Source: Kiritimatiellia bacterium
Lineage (GTDB): Bacteria > Verrucomicrobiota > Kiritimatiellia > JAAZAB01
Assembly: GCA_028718125.1 (NCBI GenBank)
Contig: JAQUMN010000018.1
Coordinates: 1-64,000, forward strand
Length of the DNA: 64,000 nucleotides
Direction: 5' to 3'
In this document: one piece after another, positions 44,435 to 52,819 of the stretch
How positions within the stretch are numbered: position 1 is the first letter of the stretch
Layout of the letters: each line of letters starts with the position of its first letter
Notes under the pieces: generated by a model
Seen by the model: only the letters and a program-made list of their open reading frames with translations
The model's database searches: none
What the model was told of the DNA's origin: nothing
Made by a program: the position numbers and the translations under genes

Positions 44435-45211
44435 CTAATACCACACCCGCCAGAGAAACAGTCCCTGCGGCGGCGCTGTCGGCACGCGCGCCGTGCGCAC
44501 TTTCGAATGCAGGATACGCAGAGCCTCTTCCGGCGGCACGGCGCCCTCGCCCACCCGGATCAGGAATCCGGCCAGACTGCGCACCATTTTGTAAAGAAAT
44601 CCATCGCTCTGCGCCCGGATAACGATCTCGGGCCCTTTCCGGCTAACCGTGAGTTTCATCACATGCCGCCGCGTGCTTTCCACCTCGCGGTTGGGATTGG
44701 CCGTGAAAGCGGCGAAGTCGTGCCGCCCGATTAACAGCGCGGCCGCTTGCCGCATGGCGCGCACATCCAGAGGAGCACGCACGTGCGTGCGATACAGCCG
44801 CACTAAGGGCGAGATGACGTCACCGTTCCAAATGCAATACCGATATTCCTTGCGCACGGCACTGCGACGGGCATGAAAGGCCTCGCCGACCGGCTGGGCA
44901 CGCAGAATGCGGATATCCGCCGGCAGGAGCGCATTCAGGGCCCGCGCCAGATTGGCCGCCGGGAGCGTGAACGGCAAATCGCAGTGCGCCACCTGCCCGG
45001 TGGCATGCACCCCTTGGTCGGTGCGCCCACTGCCGTGGAGTTTCACGGGCGCGCCCGCCAGGCGGCGCAAAGCCGACTCCAGTTCGCTCTGGACCGTGCG
45101 ATGGGTGGGCTGAATTTGCCAGCCCGCATAGGCGGTCCCGTCGTAGGCAATCAACAGGCTATACCGTTGCGGGCGGGACTTCGCCTGTGGGTGAATTTTT
45201 CCGTGTTTCAT
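44435..45211 (-). CDS. truA: tRNA pseudouridine(38-40) synthase TruA
   Basis: 258 residues. The start LLIAYDGTAYAGWQIQPTHRTVQ and the motif GRTDQGVHATGQVAH with the catalytic Asp (about 65) define TruA, which modifies positions 38-40 of the anticodon loop. RREVESTRRHVMKL follows the expected order. It is 15 bases after ruvX in the same direction, so the two may be cotranscribed. Start fits family length. Confidence 0.95.
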   Translation of the reverse strand: MKHGKIHPQAKSRPQRYSLLIAYDGTAYAGWQIQPTHRTVQSELESALRRLAGAPVKLHGSGRTDQGVHATGQVAHCDLPFTLPAANLARALNALLPADIRILRAQPVGEAFHARRSAVRKEYRYCIWNGDVISPLVRLYRTHVRAPLDVRAMRQAAALLIGRHDFAAFTANPNREVESTRRHVMKLTVSRKGPEIVIRAQSDGFLYKMVRSLAGFLIRVGEGAVPPEEALRILHSKVRTARVPTAPPQGLFLWRVWY

Positions 45212-45226
45212 CCTGCAGCCTGCCGT

Positions 45227-45670
45227 CTAAATGCCTACAGTCTCGGCGTCCCTACGGGACGCCCGTGCATCGAGATAACTCTGTAAAATGACCTGGGCCG
45301 CCAGCTTATCCACTATGCCCTTGCGCTTCGAGCGGCTGACATCCGCGTCAATCAACATGCGTTCAACCTGCCGGCTGCTCATGCGTTCGTCCCAGACTTC
45401 CACCGGCAGGTCGCCCTGCCGGCGCAGCTCCTGGACAAACCGATCCACGGCTTCAACCGCCGGCCCCCGGGAGCCATCCATGTTGAGCGGCATCCCCACG
45501 ACAATTCCCGCCACCTGTTTTTCCCGGCACAGGCGCAGGATATCCCGGATCACCTGCTTGGGACTCTGCGCCGGCAGGATATCCAGCGGCAGGGCCATCA
45601 GGCCCAGCTCGTCGCTGACGGCCAGGCCCACGCGCCGCTCGCCATAATCCACGCCTAATATACGCGCCAT
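45227..45670 (-). CDS. ruvX: Putative pre-16S rRNA nuclease / Holliday junction resolvase RuvX (YqgF)
   Basis: 147 residues. GVDYGERRVGLAVSD (RNase H-like start with the catalytic Asp), VVGMPLNMDGSRG, and DERMSSRQVERMLIDADVSRSKRKG with KLAAQVILQSYLD are the family blocks. It matures the 5' end of 16S rRNA; the family is also called a resolvase. It heads a probable ruvX-truA operon. A 480-bp gene-free gap follows upstream, with MITE copy D. Confidence 0.92.
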   Translation of the reverse strand: MARILGVDYGERRVGLAVSDELGLMALPLDILPAQSPKQVIRDILRLCREKQVAGIVVGMPLNMDGSRGPAVEAVDRFVQELRRQGDLPVEVWDERMSSRQVERMLIDADVSRSKRKGIVDKLAAQVILQSYLDARASRRDAETVGI

Positions 45671-45862
45671 AGTATTGCTTCCCTGAAATTAGCCCGCGAA
45701 GGGCGACATCGCGAGTGACGAAAGAGGTTGGTTACCCGCGCTTTGCGTTCTTCCAAAAAGAAAGGCACAAAATTGGTCAGTAACTAACTAATGAGGAACG
45801 GTATCAGATTTGAACCTTAAGGGAAGGAGGAAATAGTCGGTACGTCGGTACGGCATAGTGCC

Positions 45863-45974
45863 CAAGGTTGCGTCAAGAACGGTCTCGCCGTAGCTCCCAC
45901 CGTCGCCCGGAGGCTATGGCGGGCAAGCTGCCCCTCCATGAATGCCAATTTTTTCGCAATAGTGGAGATTTTTT
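45863..45974 (+). mobile_element. MITE-like element, copy D (right end missing)
   Basis: From CAAGGTTGCGTCAAGAACGG through TATGGCGGGCAAGCTGCCCC to TGGAGATTTTTT, after which the usual right part is absent. GGCATAGTG (45852-45860) and GGCATAGGG (45975-45983) flank it, 8 of 9 identical. This may be a deletion derivative or a chance match. It lies in the gene-free gap between ruvX and manC. Confidence 0.7.
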
Positions 45975-46063
45975 GGCATAGGGAACAGCGCCGTAGCTGA
46001 TTTTATCTTGGCATATCCGGCCTGTCAGCGTCATGCGCACGCGCGAAACGTTCTTACTATCAG

Positions 46064-46105
46064 AAATAACATTCCAACATTCTGCAGAATGTTAGAATGT
46101 TATTT
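46064..46105 (-). terminator. Strong palindrome, likely terminator downstream of manC
   Basis: Two 21-base arms around CTGCAG, with one mismatched pair, make a near-perfect palindrome (AAATAACATTC...GAATGTTATTT). It lies 46 bases beyond the stop of manC, the last gene of the nadC-birA-coaX-manC operon, and could stop that transcript. AT-rich arms and a T-run at the stem end fit a bidirectional terminator, with the loop minimal. Confidence 0.55.
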
Positions 46106-46150
46106 TGGCATAAAAGCCAAATCTTGAAAGTAGCGGGGGTATTGTTCGGT

Positions 46151-47254
46151 TCAAAGCCAGGGATGCGCGCTGCGCCGGCGGCGAAGCTGTTCGACCATGC
46201 GCTTGACTTGCTGGGCATGGGTCTTGCGACAGACGAGGGTCACGGCGCCGGCCTTGACCACCACCAGGTTGTCCACGCCGACCAGAGCCACCAGCCCGTC
46301 ATCGGCGACCACGATGTTGTCGGAGGACTCCATCAATTCGCCATTCCCCACGACCACATTGCCATGCGCGTCCTTGGGAAAATGTTTTTCCAACGCCGAC
46401 CAGGTGCCCACGTCATCCCACGGAAACACACCCTCGGCCATGACGATATTGTCCGCATGCTCCATGACGGCGTAATCCACCGAGATTTTCTCGAGACCCA
46501 CATAAGCGCGCTTCAACTCGGCCTGGAGGCGACATCTCGTCTGGAATCCCGGCCGCCCCGCCAGCGGCGTCAGCGTATCCAATAAGCGCCCCAGAGCCGG
46601 ACGATGCCGACGGAGCGCCCGTTCCCAGGAAGACAACGACCAGACGAACATGCCCGAATTCCAATAGAATCTGCCGGTCTTGACATACCGTTCCGCACTA
46701 TGGGCATTCGGTTTTTCGACAAACCGCTTGACATGGTAGAAGACCGTTTTTGACGACCCGGCCAAGCGTGCGCCGGTTTCAATGTATCCGAATCCCGTGC
46801 TCGGGAATGCCGGTTTGAGTCCGATGGTCACCAATATGTCCGCGGCGTCCGCGCGCGCGAAAGCATCCTTCAGCGTGCGCCGGAAAACCGCCGCATCGCC
46901 GACGACATGATCCGCCGTCAGCACGCAAAACACGGCCTTCGGATCGCGGGCCTTGATCAAGGCCGATCCGAGGGTGATGGCCGCCGCCGTATCTCGGCCG
47001 CACGGCTCGCCGATCACATTGGCCTCAGGCAAGCCGGGCAACAGGGCGCGCACCGCCTTTAACAGATCGGCATTGGTAATCACCAGAATGCGTTTTTCCG
47101 GAATGATGGATCGGAGGCGATGGACCGCCTGCACCAGCAGAGCACGCCGGCCAACCAGGGCCAGCAGCTGTTTGGGACGGCGGCTGGTGCTCATCGGCCA
47201 GAATCGTTCCCCCCGGCCCCCGGCCAGGATGACGGCGTAAGTGTTGGTATTCAT
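46151..47254 (-). CDS. manC: Mannose-1-phosphate guanylyltransferase
   Basis: 367 residues. LAGGRGERFWPMSTSRRPKQ is the nucleotide-binding signature, and CVLTADHVVGD plus VEKPNAHSAERYVK, ISVDYAVMEHAD and FPWDDVGTWSALEKHFP are the usual later blocks. It makes GDP-mannose from mannose-1-P and GTP for cell-surface glycans. The isomerase domain of bifunctional forms is absent. The start overlaps the coaX stop (TAATG), so the two are coupled. It is the last gene of the operon. Confidence 0.93.
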   Translation of the reverse strand: MNTNTYAVILAGGRGERFWPMSTSRRPKQLLALVGRRALLVQAVHRLRSIIPEKRILVITNADLLKAVRALLPGLPEANVIGEPCGRDTAAAITLGSALIKARDPKAVFCVLTADHVVGDAAVFRRTLKDAFARADAADILVTIGLKPAFPSTGFGYIETGARLAGSSKTVFYHVKRFVEKPNAHSAERYVKTGRFYWNSGMFVWSLSSWERALRRHRPALGRLLDTLTPLAGRPGFQTRCRLQAELKRAYVGLEKISVDYAVMEHADNIVMAEGVFPWDDVGTWSALEKHFPKDAHGNVVVGNGELMESSDNIVVADDGLVALVGVDNLVVVKAGAVTLVCRKTHAQQVKRMVEQLRRRRSAHPWL

Positions 47255-48045
47255 TATGCCTTGCTCCTGTTGAGTTCATAAATCCGGGCAATGCCATATA
47301 ACGTCAAGTCCGGGTCAATCCGCACCGGCAGGTCGCATCCGGCCAGCGCCCAGGCTGCATAGCCGCCGGTTGCACAAAGGCAGACCGACCGGCTTTTCAA
47401 CGTGTGTTGCAAGCGCGTGAAAATCTCGCGCACCATGCCCAGGTATCCCAGGCGCGCCCCAATGGCCATGGCCTGGCGCGTGCTCTTGCCAATGACCGGC
47501 ATGGCGCGTAAATTCAGTGGAATGCCGTGATACCGGTCCAGGCGCAGGTGCGGCAACAGCGCCGTTTTTTCGGCCAGGTAATCGGTCATGAGCGGCAGGC
47601 CGGGGACAATGATCCCGCCCCTATAGGCATGGTCGGCTACCACATCGAAGGTCAGGGCCGTTCCGAAATCGGCCACAATCACGGGCGAGCCGTACCGGTG
47701 CACCGCACCGCAGGCATTGGCCAGGCGGTCCGCCCCAATGCTGGCGGGGTCCGGATATGCAATGCGCATCCCCAACTTCAGGCGGTGATGCACCGCGACA
47801 GGCGTCCGGCCGCTGCAGGCATGTAGGCTCCGGAGCCAGAGGCCGTTGCGCTCCGGCACGACCGAACACAACATGGCGCCCGCGATTGCACGGTTATGCA
47901 CCAGGGCGGCCAACGCGTCGGCGACAGCCGCGCGACTCGCAGTCCGGGTCGGCAGGCGGCCGATGCGGCTGATGCGCCCGGCGCGCGCCAGTCCCAGCGT
48001 TGTGCTGGTATTGCCAATGTCCACGACGATTACATGTTCACACAT
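47254..48045 (-). CDS. coaX: Type III pantothenate kinase CoaX
   Basis: 263 residues. VIVVDIGNTSTTLGLARAGRI is the ASKHA phosphate-1 loop, GADRLANACGAVHRY and VIVADFGTALTFDVV carry the catalytic Asp and phosphate-2 motif, and GGIIVPGLPLM follows. It phosphorylates pantothenate in coenzyme A synthesis. ATG 48045 fits the family start. It lies 1 base after birA and overlaps manC, so the cluster is one transcription unit. Alternative start at 48099 adds a poorly conserved stretch. Confidence 0.93.
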   Translation of the reverse strand: MCEHVIVVDIGNTSTTLGLARAGRISRIGRLPTRTASRAAVADALAALVHNRAIAGAMLCSVVPERNGLWLRSLHACSGRTPVAVHHRLKLGMRIAYPDPASIGADRLANACGAVHRYGSPVIVADFGTALTFDVVADHAYRGGIIVPGLPLMTDYLAEKTALLPHLRLDRYHGIPLNLRAMPVIGKSTRQAMAIGARLGYLGMVREIFTRLQHTLKSRSVCLCATGGYAAWALAGCDLPVRIDPDLTLYGIARIYELNRSKA

Positions 48046-48046
48046 A

Positions 48047-48691
48047 TTATTTTTCAAATTTACGCCTCGACCATTCCTGGAGAATACGGCTTTTATCATC
48101 CTGCCGCGCCATGGTGTAACAGATATCCAATTCGTTCAGCACACGCACCAGCACCTGGTCGCAATTCGCGGCAACACCCTCATTGCGCAGAGACGTGACC
48201 AAGCCAGGAGCAAGCGACCCAAAATCGTTCTCGCGGTGAAGCACGTTGACCCCGATGCCCACCACGGCAAATTCGATCGCTGCACGCATGATCCGAGGCT
48301 CAACCAGCACTCCGGCGATTTTCCGGCCGTTGACCATAACGTCGTTGGGCCATTTTAGCCGGACCTGTTTTAGACGCCAGTGTTCCAAGGCCCGCGCCAC
48401 CGCCACGGACGCGCAAATATTCAGGAAAACGCCGTCCGTGGCCGGCCAATTGGACCGCAAAAGGACGGACATATAGACGCCCTTGCCGGACAATGACAAC
48501 CAAGGACGGCCATGCCGTCCCCGCCCGCGCGTCTGGCAGTCGGCCACCACCGTAAAACCTTCCGGCGCGCCCTTTTCGGCGCGCGCCTTGAGCACGTCAT
48601 TCGTGGATCCTGTTTCTTTCAGGAACAACATGGGTTGTCCCAGATAGCAATCTTTCAGTGCGATTCGTATTTTTTGCAGGCGCCGTTTCAT
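48047..48691 (-). CDS. birA: Biotin-[acetyl-CoA-carboxylase] ligase
   Basis: 214 residues, catalytic part only (no N-terminal HTH, so not a repressor). ETGSTNDVLK, the biotin-binding GRGRHGRPWLS, KWPNDVMVNGRKIAGVLVE and VVGIGVNV are typical. It attaches biotin to carboxylase carrier proteins in the cytoplasm. ATG 48691 overlaps the nadC stop (ATGA) and coaX follows after 1 base. The longer frame to 48859 is antisense to nadC and rejected. Confidence 0.92.
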   Translation of the reverse strand: MKRRLQKIRIALKDCYLGQPMLFLKETGSTNDVLKARAEKGAPEGFTVVADCQTRGRGRHGRPWLSLSGKGVYMSVLLRSNWPATDGVFLNICASVAVARALEHWRLKQVRLKWPNDVMVNGRKIAGVLVEPRIMRAAIEFAVVGIGVNVLHRENDFGSLAPGLVTSLRNEGVAANCDQVLVRVLNELDICYTMARQDDKSRILQEWSRRKFEK

Positions 48692-49578
48692 GGATTGGCA
48701 TCCAATATTTCGAGAGACAAATCGGCCGCTGGCGCCGAATGGGTCAGGCAGCCCAGGGAAATCGCCTGGACCCCAGCCGCCGCCACGGCTTTCACATTGG
48801 CCAGTGTAATGCCGCCCGAGGCTTCCAGCGGACAACGGCCATGGCACAGACAGACGCACCGCCGCAGGCGCGCAGGATTCATGTTATCCAACAGGATCCA
48901 GTCCGGCCGGGCCGACAGGGCGCGCTCCAGCTCTGCCTCGGTTTCCACTTCCACTTCCACGGGCACGCCCGGGAACCGGTGGCGCGCCGTATGCACGGCA
49001 TCCGCAAGGTCACGTGCCCCCCACAGCCGGCGATGGTTATCCTTGATCAGCACCTGGTCGTAAAGTCCCATACGGTGATTGGCCCCCCCACCGCAACGCA
49101 CCGCGTATTTTTCCAGCGCGCGCCATGTCGGCGTTGTCTTGCGAGTATCCAAAATGCGCGTTTTATACGGCTTCACCTGCTCGACAAAACACCCGGTCAG
49201 GGTAGCAATGCCGGTCAGGCGCTGCAAGAAATTGAGCGCGGTGCGCTCGCCCGCCAGAATCGCGCGGGCTTTGCCCGTAATCCGCATCAGGCGCCCATTT
49301 TCCCGGACGCGGCGGCCATCGGGAATCAGGACTTGAACGCAAGCACCGGGGTCCAGCACCCGGAAGACATGCGCGGCAATGCCGGCGCCGCAGACAATGC
49401 AAGCATGGCGGGCAATCACAACCGCAGTAATAACGCGGGCAGGGGCAACCAGGGCGCGGCTGGTGATGTCGCCCGGCCCCAAGTCCTCGCGCAGAGCGCT
49501 ACGGATCAGCCCGTGCAGCCATTGGCCGGGCAGGCCCGCCGGCAATGATGAAATCCGCCTGTCGTGTTTCGCTTTCAT
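48688..49578 (-). CDS. nadC: Nicotinate-nucleotide pyrophosphorylase (quinolinate phosphoribosyltransferase)
   Basis: 296 residues. ALREDLGPGDITSRAL, ERTALNFLQRLTGIATLT, ILDTRKTTPTWRALEKYAVR with GGGANHRMGLYDQVLIKDNH, and LEASGGITLANVKAVAAAGV are the NadC blocks. It converts quinolinate and PRPP to nicotinate mononucleotide in NAD synthesis. ATG 49578 with AGGGA 11 bases upstream is chosen; an in-frame ATG at 49608 lies at the edge of MITE copy E. It is the first gene of the nadC-birA-coaX-manC operon. Confidence 0.93.
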   Translation of the reverse strand: MKAKHDRRISSLPAGLPGQWLHGLIRSALREDLGPGDITSRALVAPARVITAVVIARHACIVCGAGIAAHVFRVLDPGACVQVLIPDGRRVRENGRLMRITGKARAILAGERTALNFLQRLTGIATLTGCFVEQVKPYKTRILDTRKTTPTWRALEKYAVRCGGGANHRMGLYDQVLIKDNHRRLWGARDLADAVHTARHRFPGVPVEVEVETEAELERALSARPDWILLDNMNPARLRRCVCLCHGRCPLEASGGITLANVKAVAAAGVQAISLGCLTHSAPAADLSLEILDANP

Positions 49579-49605
49579 AAAATTATATTCCCTGTTCGTA
49601 TCTCT

Positions 49606-49760
49606 CATGACTGCGTTAAGAACGGTCTCGCAGAAGTTCCCGCCGTCGCCAGGAGGCCATGGCGGGCAGGCTGCTCCTCCATAAATGACAATTCTTTGGC
49701 GATATTGGAGGGAGGAGCGCCTGCGACGCCGCTGGTTTCAGCATGGATGACGCAGCCCTG
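49606..49760 (+). mobile_element. MITE-like element, copy E, with perfect 11-bp target duplication
   Basis: 155 bp between CATGACTGCGTTAAGAACGG and GGATGACGCAGCCCTG, with the inverted ends CAGGGCTGCGTCA-type and its complement. It is flanked by identical TTCGTATCTCT at 49595-49605 and 49761-49771. The inner CCTCCAT...TTGGAGG arms form a second hairpin. It lies between nadC and the GAF gene on no coding sequence. This is the cleanest copy in the window. Confidence 0.88.
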
Positions 49761-49790
49761 TTCGTATCTCTTCAGCCGTTTACTTTACCC

Positions 49791-49823
49791 TTGACGCCAA
49801 GTCCATAACAAGTTTAATATAAT
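49791..49823 (+). promoter_or_regulatory. Possible promoter of the GAF/GGDEF-like gene
   Basis: TTGACG (49791-49796) with TTTAAT (49813-49818), 16 bases apart, or a longer-spaced TATAAT (49818-49823), lies 60 bases before the ATG at 49881. The pair is plausible but not strong. Confidence 0.35.
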
Positions 49824-49880
49824 AGTTAGAGTTTAGCCGGTATTAACCACACAAAACTAATTTTTAAGAGGAGACAGGAC

Positions 49881-50903
49881 ATGCCGGGCGAACGCAAAGA
49901 AATCACGGAATGTTTGATCGCCATCGCCCAGGAACTGGGCGGCACGCTGACGGCAGAAGAAGCGCTGCATGTGATCATCGAGCACATGAAAGTTTTCTTC
50001 CCGCACCAGAGCCTGGCGGTGCTGATCCTGGATGACAGCACGGGGATATTGAACATCAAAACGGCGCGAGAGATCAGCTATTCGTTCGTCAAGCAATTCA
50101 ATCGGAGCATCGGCGGCACAGTCGTGCCCCGCGTTTTACTCAAGCAAGAACTGGTGGTCATCAACGACATGAAAAGCGGCGACCCGGAATATCCATGCCT
50201 CAAATTGGAACACGATTTTACGCACCTATGCCTGGTGCCGATCATCCAGAACCAGCGGGCCATCGGATACCTTCACTGCGACCGAACGGAGGGGCCGCCC
50301 TTCACCGATGAGGACGCACGGGGAATGCTGATTATCGCCTATCTGGTCGGCCAGCAAATGCAAAGGTTCGATCTTCTGTTCCTGACACGCCATCTGGCGC
50401 TGATTGACGAAGCCAGCAAGGCCCTGAAATACCACGCCTTTGTGGAACAATTTCGCCGGGAAATGGTGCGTGCCAAGACGTATCACACCCCGCTCGGGCT
50501 GATATTTCTTAACTTGGATGATTACAGCGCTTTTGTCGCCACGTCCGGGATTGATGCCGGGCATGCCCTGCTGGAGGAAGTCCATCACCTGATCAAGGGA
50601 TGCATCCGGTCTATTGACATTATCGGCCGATTTTCGGCCAATGAGTTCATCGTCTGCGTGGGCGGCATGAACCGGGCGGAAACAGAGGCCGCCGCGGAGC
50701 ATATCCGCAGTGAAATCAAACAGCGCGCCGCACTTTCTTCCGGACACTCCATTAATGTCAGCGGTGTCGCCATGACGTTTGAGCAGGCTGAGGACTTTGA
50801 CCTGCCGCTGAATAAAATTATAACGGCCCTGGGCGGCGGCCTGATAGCCGCACGAACGAAGGGCAAGCATCAGATAGCAAGCATTCCTCCGCCACGGAAA
50901 TAA
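49881..50903 (+). CDS. GAF domain protein with degenerate GGDEF domain
   Basis: 340 residues. Residues about 10-165 are GAF-like (LTAEEALHVIIEHMKVFFPH start, then LVPIIQNQRAIGYLHCDR). Residues about 200-330 resemble a GGDEF domain: FEQFRREMVRAKTYHTPLGLIFLNLDDY and then RFSANEFIVCVGG where GGDEF is expected (about 250-256). The missing glycines and first Asp mean that diguanylate cyclase activity is unlikely. It may be a regulator that senses a small ligand or binds a nucleotide. AGGAG precedes the ATG. It is alone between MITE copies E and F. Confidence 0.8.
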   Translation: MPGERKEITECLIAIAQELGGTLTAEEALHVIIEHMKVFFPHQSLAVLILDDSTGILNIKTAREISYSFVKQFNRSIGGTVVPRVLLKQELVVINDMKSGDPEYPCLKLEHDFTHLCLVPIIQNQRAIGYLHCDRTEGPPFTDEDARGMLIIAYLVGQQMQRFDLLFLTRHLALIDEASKALKYHAFVEQFRREMVRAKTYHTPLGLIFLNLDDYSAFVATSGIDAGHALLEEVHHLIKGCIRSIDIIGRFSANEFIVCVGGMNRAETEAAAEHIRSEIKQRAALSSGHSINVSGVAMTFEQAEDFDLPLNKIITALGGGLIAARTKGKHQIASIPPPRK

Positions 50904-51003
50904 TGTGGCCGCTTCCATCTTGCGTGGGGTGTAGCTGCGGATCGATAGAACGGCAGCTACAACCTATGCATGATGCCAATCCTATTGTGCTGCGTCTTTC
51001 ATC

Positions 51004-51125
51004 ACGGGCTGCGTCAAGAACGGTCACGCGGGAGCTCGACCCTCCATGAATGCCAATGTTTTCGCGATACTGGAGGGCGGAGCGCCTACGACGCCGCTGG
51101 TCTCAGCATGGATGACGCAGCCTTG
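51004..51125 (+). mobile_element. MITE-like element, copy F (short form)
   Basis: 122 bp from ACGGGCTGCGTCAAGAACGG to GATGACGCAGCCTTG. The middle block of the longer copies is absent, as in copy A. Terminal arms GGGCTGCGTCA and TGACGCAGCC pair perfectly. No flanking direct repeat is visible. It lies between the GAF gene and gltX. Confidence 0.8.
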
Positions 51126-51204
51126 AACTCACAGCAGACCATAGAATTCGGTTGAGTTCGCCCTCTTTTTCAGGCATAGTTCCCGCCACTGGAGAAGTTA
51201 ACGC

Positions 51205-52701
51205 ATGAATGTTCGCACGCGCATCGCGCCTTCACCCACGGGCTCGCCGCATATCGGCACAGCCTATATTGCCTTGTTCAACTACGCCTTCGCCAAACAC
51301 CATGGCGGGGAGTTCATCCTGCGGATCGAGGATACCGACCAGGCGCGCTCCACGCGCGCGTCCGAGCAGGCCATCCTGGATGCTCTCAAATGGGTCGGCC
51401 TGCGTTGGGACGAAGGCCCGGACACAGGCGGTCCGCTCGGCCCTTACCGCCAAAGCGAGCGGACGTCGATTTACCAGGAGCATAGCCGCACACTTGTGGC
51501 TAACGGCGCCGCTTACCCCTGTTTCTGCACGGCGGAACGCCTGGCGGACCTGCGCCGCACGCAGGCCGCCCAAGGCGGACAGCCCGGTTACGATGGCCGG
51601 TGTGCCACGCTCAGCGCCGGCGAAGCAAGCAAGCGTATCCAGGCCGGCGAAGAACATGTGCTCCGCCTGCGCGTGCCCGCTGAGGGCGAATGCGTCATGC
51701 AGGACGGACTGCGCGGCGAAGTCCGCATTCCCTGGAACAAGGTGGATCACCAGGTACTGTTGAAGGCCGACGGCTTTCCCACCTATCACCTGGCCAATGT
51801 CGTGGACGATCACCTGATGAAAATCACTCACGTTATCCGGGGCGAGGAATGGATCAATTCCCTGCCCAAGCATCTTTTGCTCTACCAGGCATTCGGCTGG
51901 ACCCCGCCGGAGTTTTTTCATCTGCCGCTCCTGCGCAATCCGGACAAATCCAAGCTTTCCAAGCGTAAGAACCCGGTCAGCATCCTGTATTACCAGCGCG
52001 CCGGCATCCTGCCGGAAGCGCTGATCAATTATCTGGGCCTGCTGGCCTACAGCTTTGAGGATGACCGGGAGCATTTCACGCTCGACGAGATGGCCGCCGC
52101 ATTTGACATTAAGCGGATCGGCCTGGGCGGACCGATTTTCGATATTCAGAAACTACAGGCCTTTAACGCTCGCCATCTGCGCGAGATGTCGCCGACCGAG
52201 TTGCTCAGCCGTTTTAAGACCTGGGGACTGAACGAGCAGGCCTGGTTGAGAATCATCCCGATGGCCCAGCCGCGTCTGAACCAACTCTCCGACCTGGTTC
52301 CGCTTGCGGCCTACCTGTTTGCCGACCGGCCGGCATACGCGCCCACTGCCCTGCTGGCCGGAGGGGTCGATGGCGCGCGCCTGGTCCAATTGCTCCGGAT
52401 CGCGCAGTGGGAAGTCGAAAAGGCGGCGGACTGGACGTTTGAAGGCATAAAACAGATTTTCGGCCAGATCGCGGAAAAAGAGAATATGAAGCTGAAACAG
52501 CTTCTACCGCCATTTTTTATCGCGATCACGGGTGCGGCCGTGTCCCTGCCGGTATTTGACAGCATGCTGATCCTGGGCCGGGACATGACCCTGCGGCGCA
52601 TTCAATACGCGCTTGAAAACCTCGATTCACAGGGCTTTGCGCTGAAGAAAGACAAGCTAAAGGAATTTGAAAAGGACTATCACGCCAAATACGGGCTGTA
52701 G
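51205..52701 (+). CDS. gltX: Glutamate-tRNA ligase
   Basis: 498 residues, class I aminoacyl-tRNA synthetase. HIGH-type motif PSPTGSPHIGTAY (about 9-21) and the KMSKS equivalent KSKLSKRKNP (about 248-257) are present. The C-terminal helical domain ends at about 498. It charges tRNA-Glu. Whether it also charges tRNA-Gln is doubtful as glnS follows. ATG 51205 is preceded by a weak GGAGAAG. The next gene, glnS, starts 118 bases later. Confidence 0.95.
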   Translation: MNVRTRIAPSPTGSPHIGTAYIALFNYAFAKHHGGEFILRIEDTDQARSTRASEQAILDALKWVGLRWDEGPDTGGPLGPYRQSERTSIYQEHSRTLVANGAAYPCFCTAERLADLRRTQAAQGGQPGYDGRCATLSAGEASKRIQAGEEHVLRLRVPAEGECVMQDGLRGEVRIPWNKVDHQVLLKADGFPTYHLANVVDDHLMKITHVIRGEEWINSLPKHLLLYQAFGWTPPEFFHLPLLRNPDKSKLSKRKNPVSILYYQRAGILPEALINYLGLLAYSFEDDREHFTLDEMAAAFDIKRIGLGGPIFDIQKLQAFNARHLREMSPTELLSRFKTWGLNEQAWLRIIPMAQPRLNQLSDLVPLAAYLFADRPAYAPTALLAGGVDGARLVQLLRIAQWEVEKAADWTFEGIKQIFGQIAEKENMKLKQLLPPFFIAITGAAVSLPVFDSMLILGRDMTLRRIQYALENLDSQGFALKKDKLKEFEKDYHAKYGL

Positions 52702-52819
52702 GCCGTAGGCTGTTGACTGTAAGCTATATTCAGATGGCCCAGCATCACGCGTGATCCGTTTTGCCCGATCTGCAACACTCCGTTTTTGTTCATGATACAA
52801 GCGACGATAGGACAGCACC

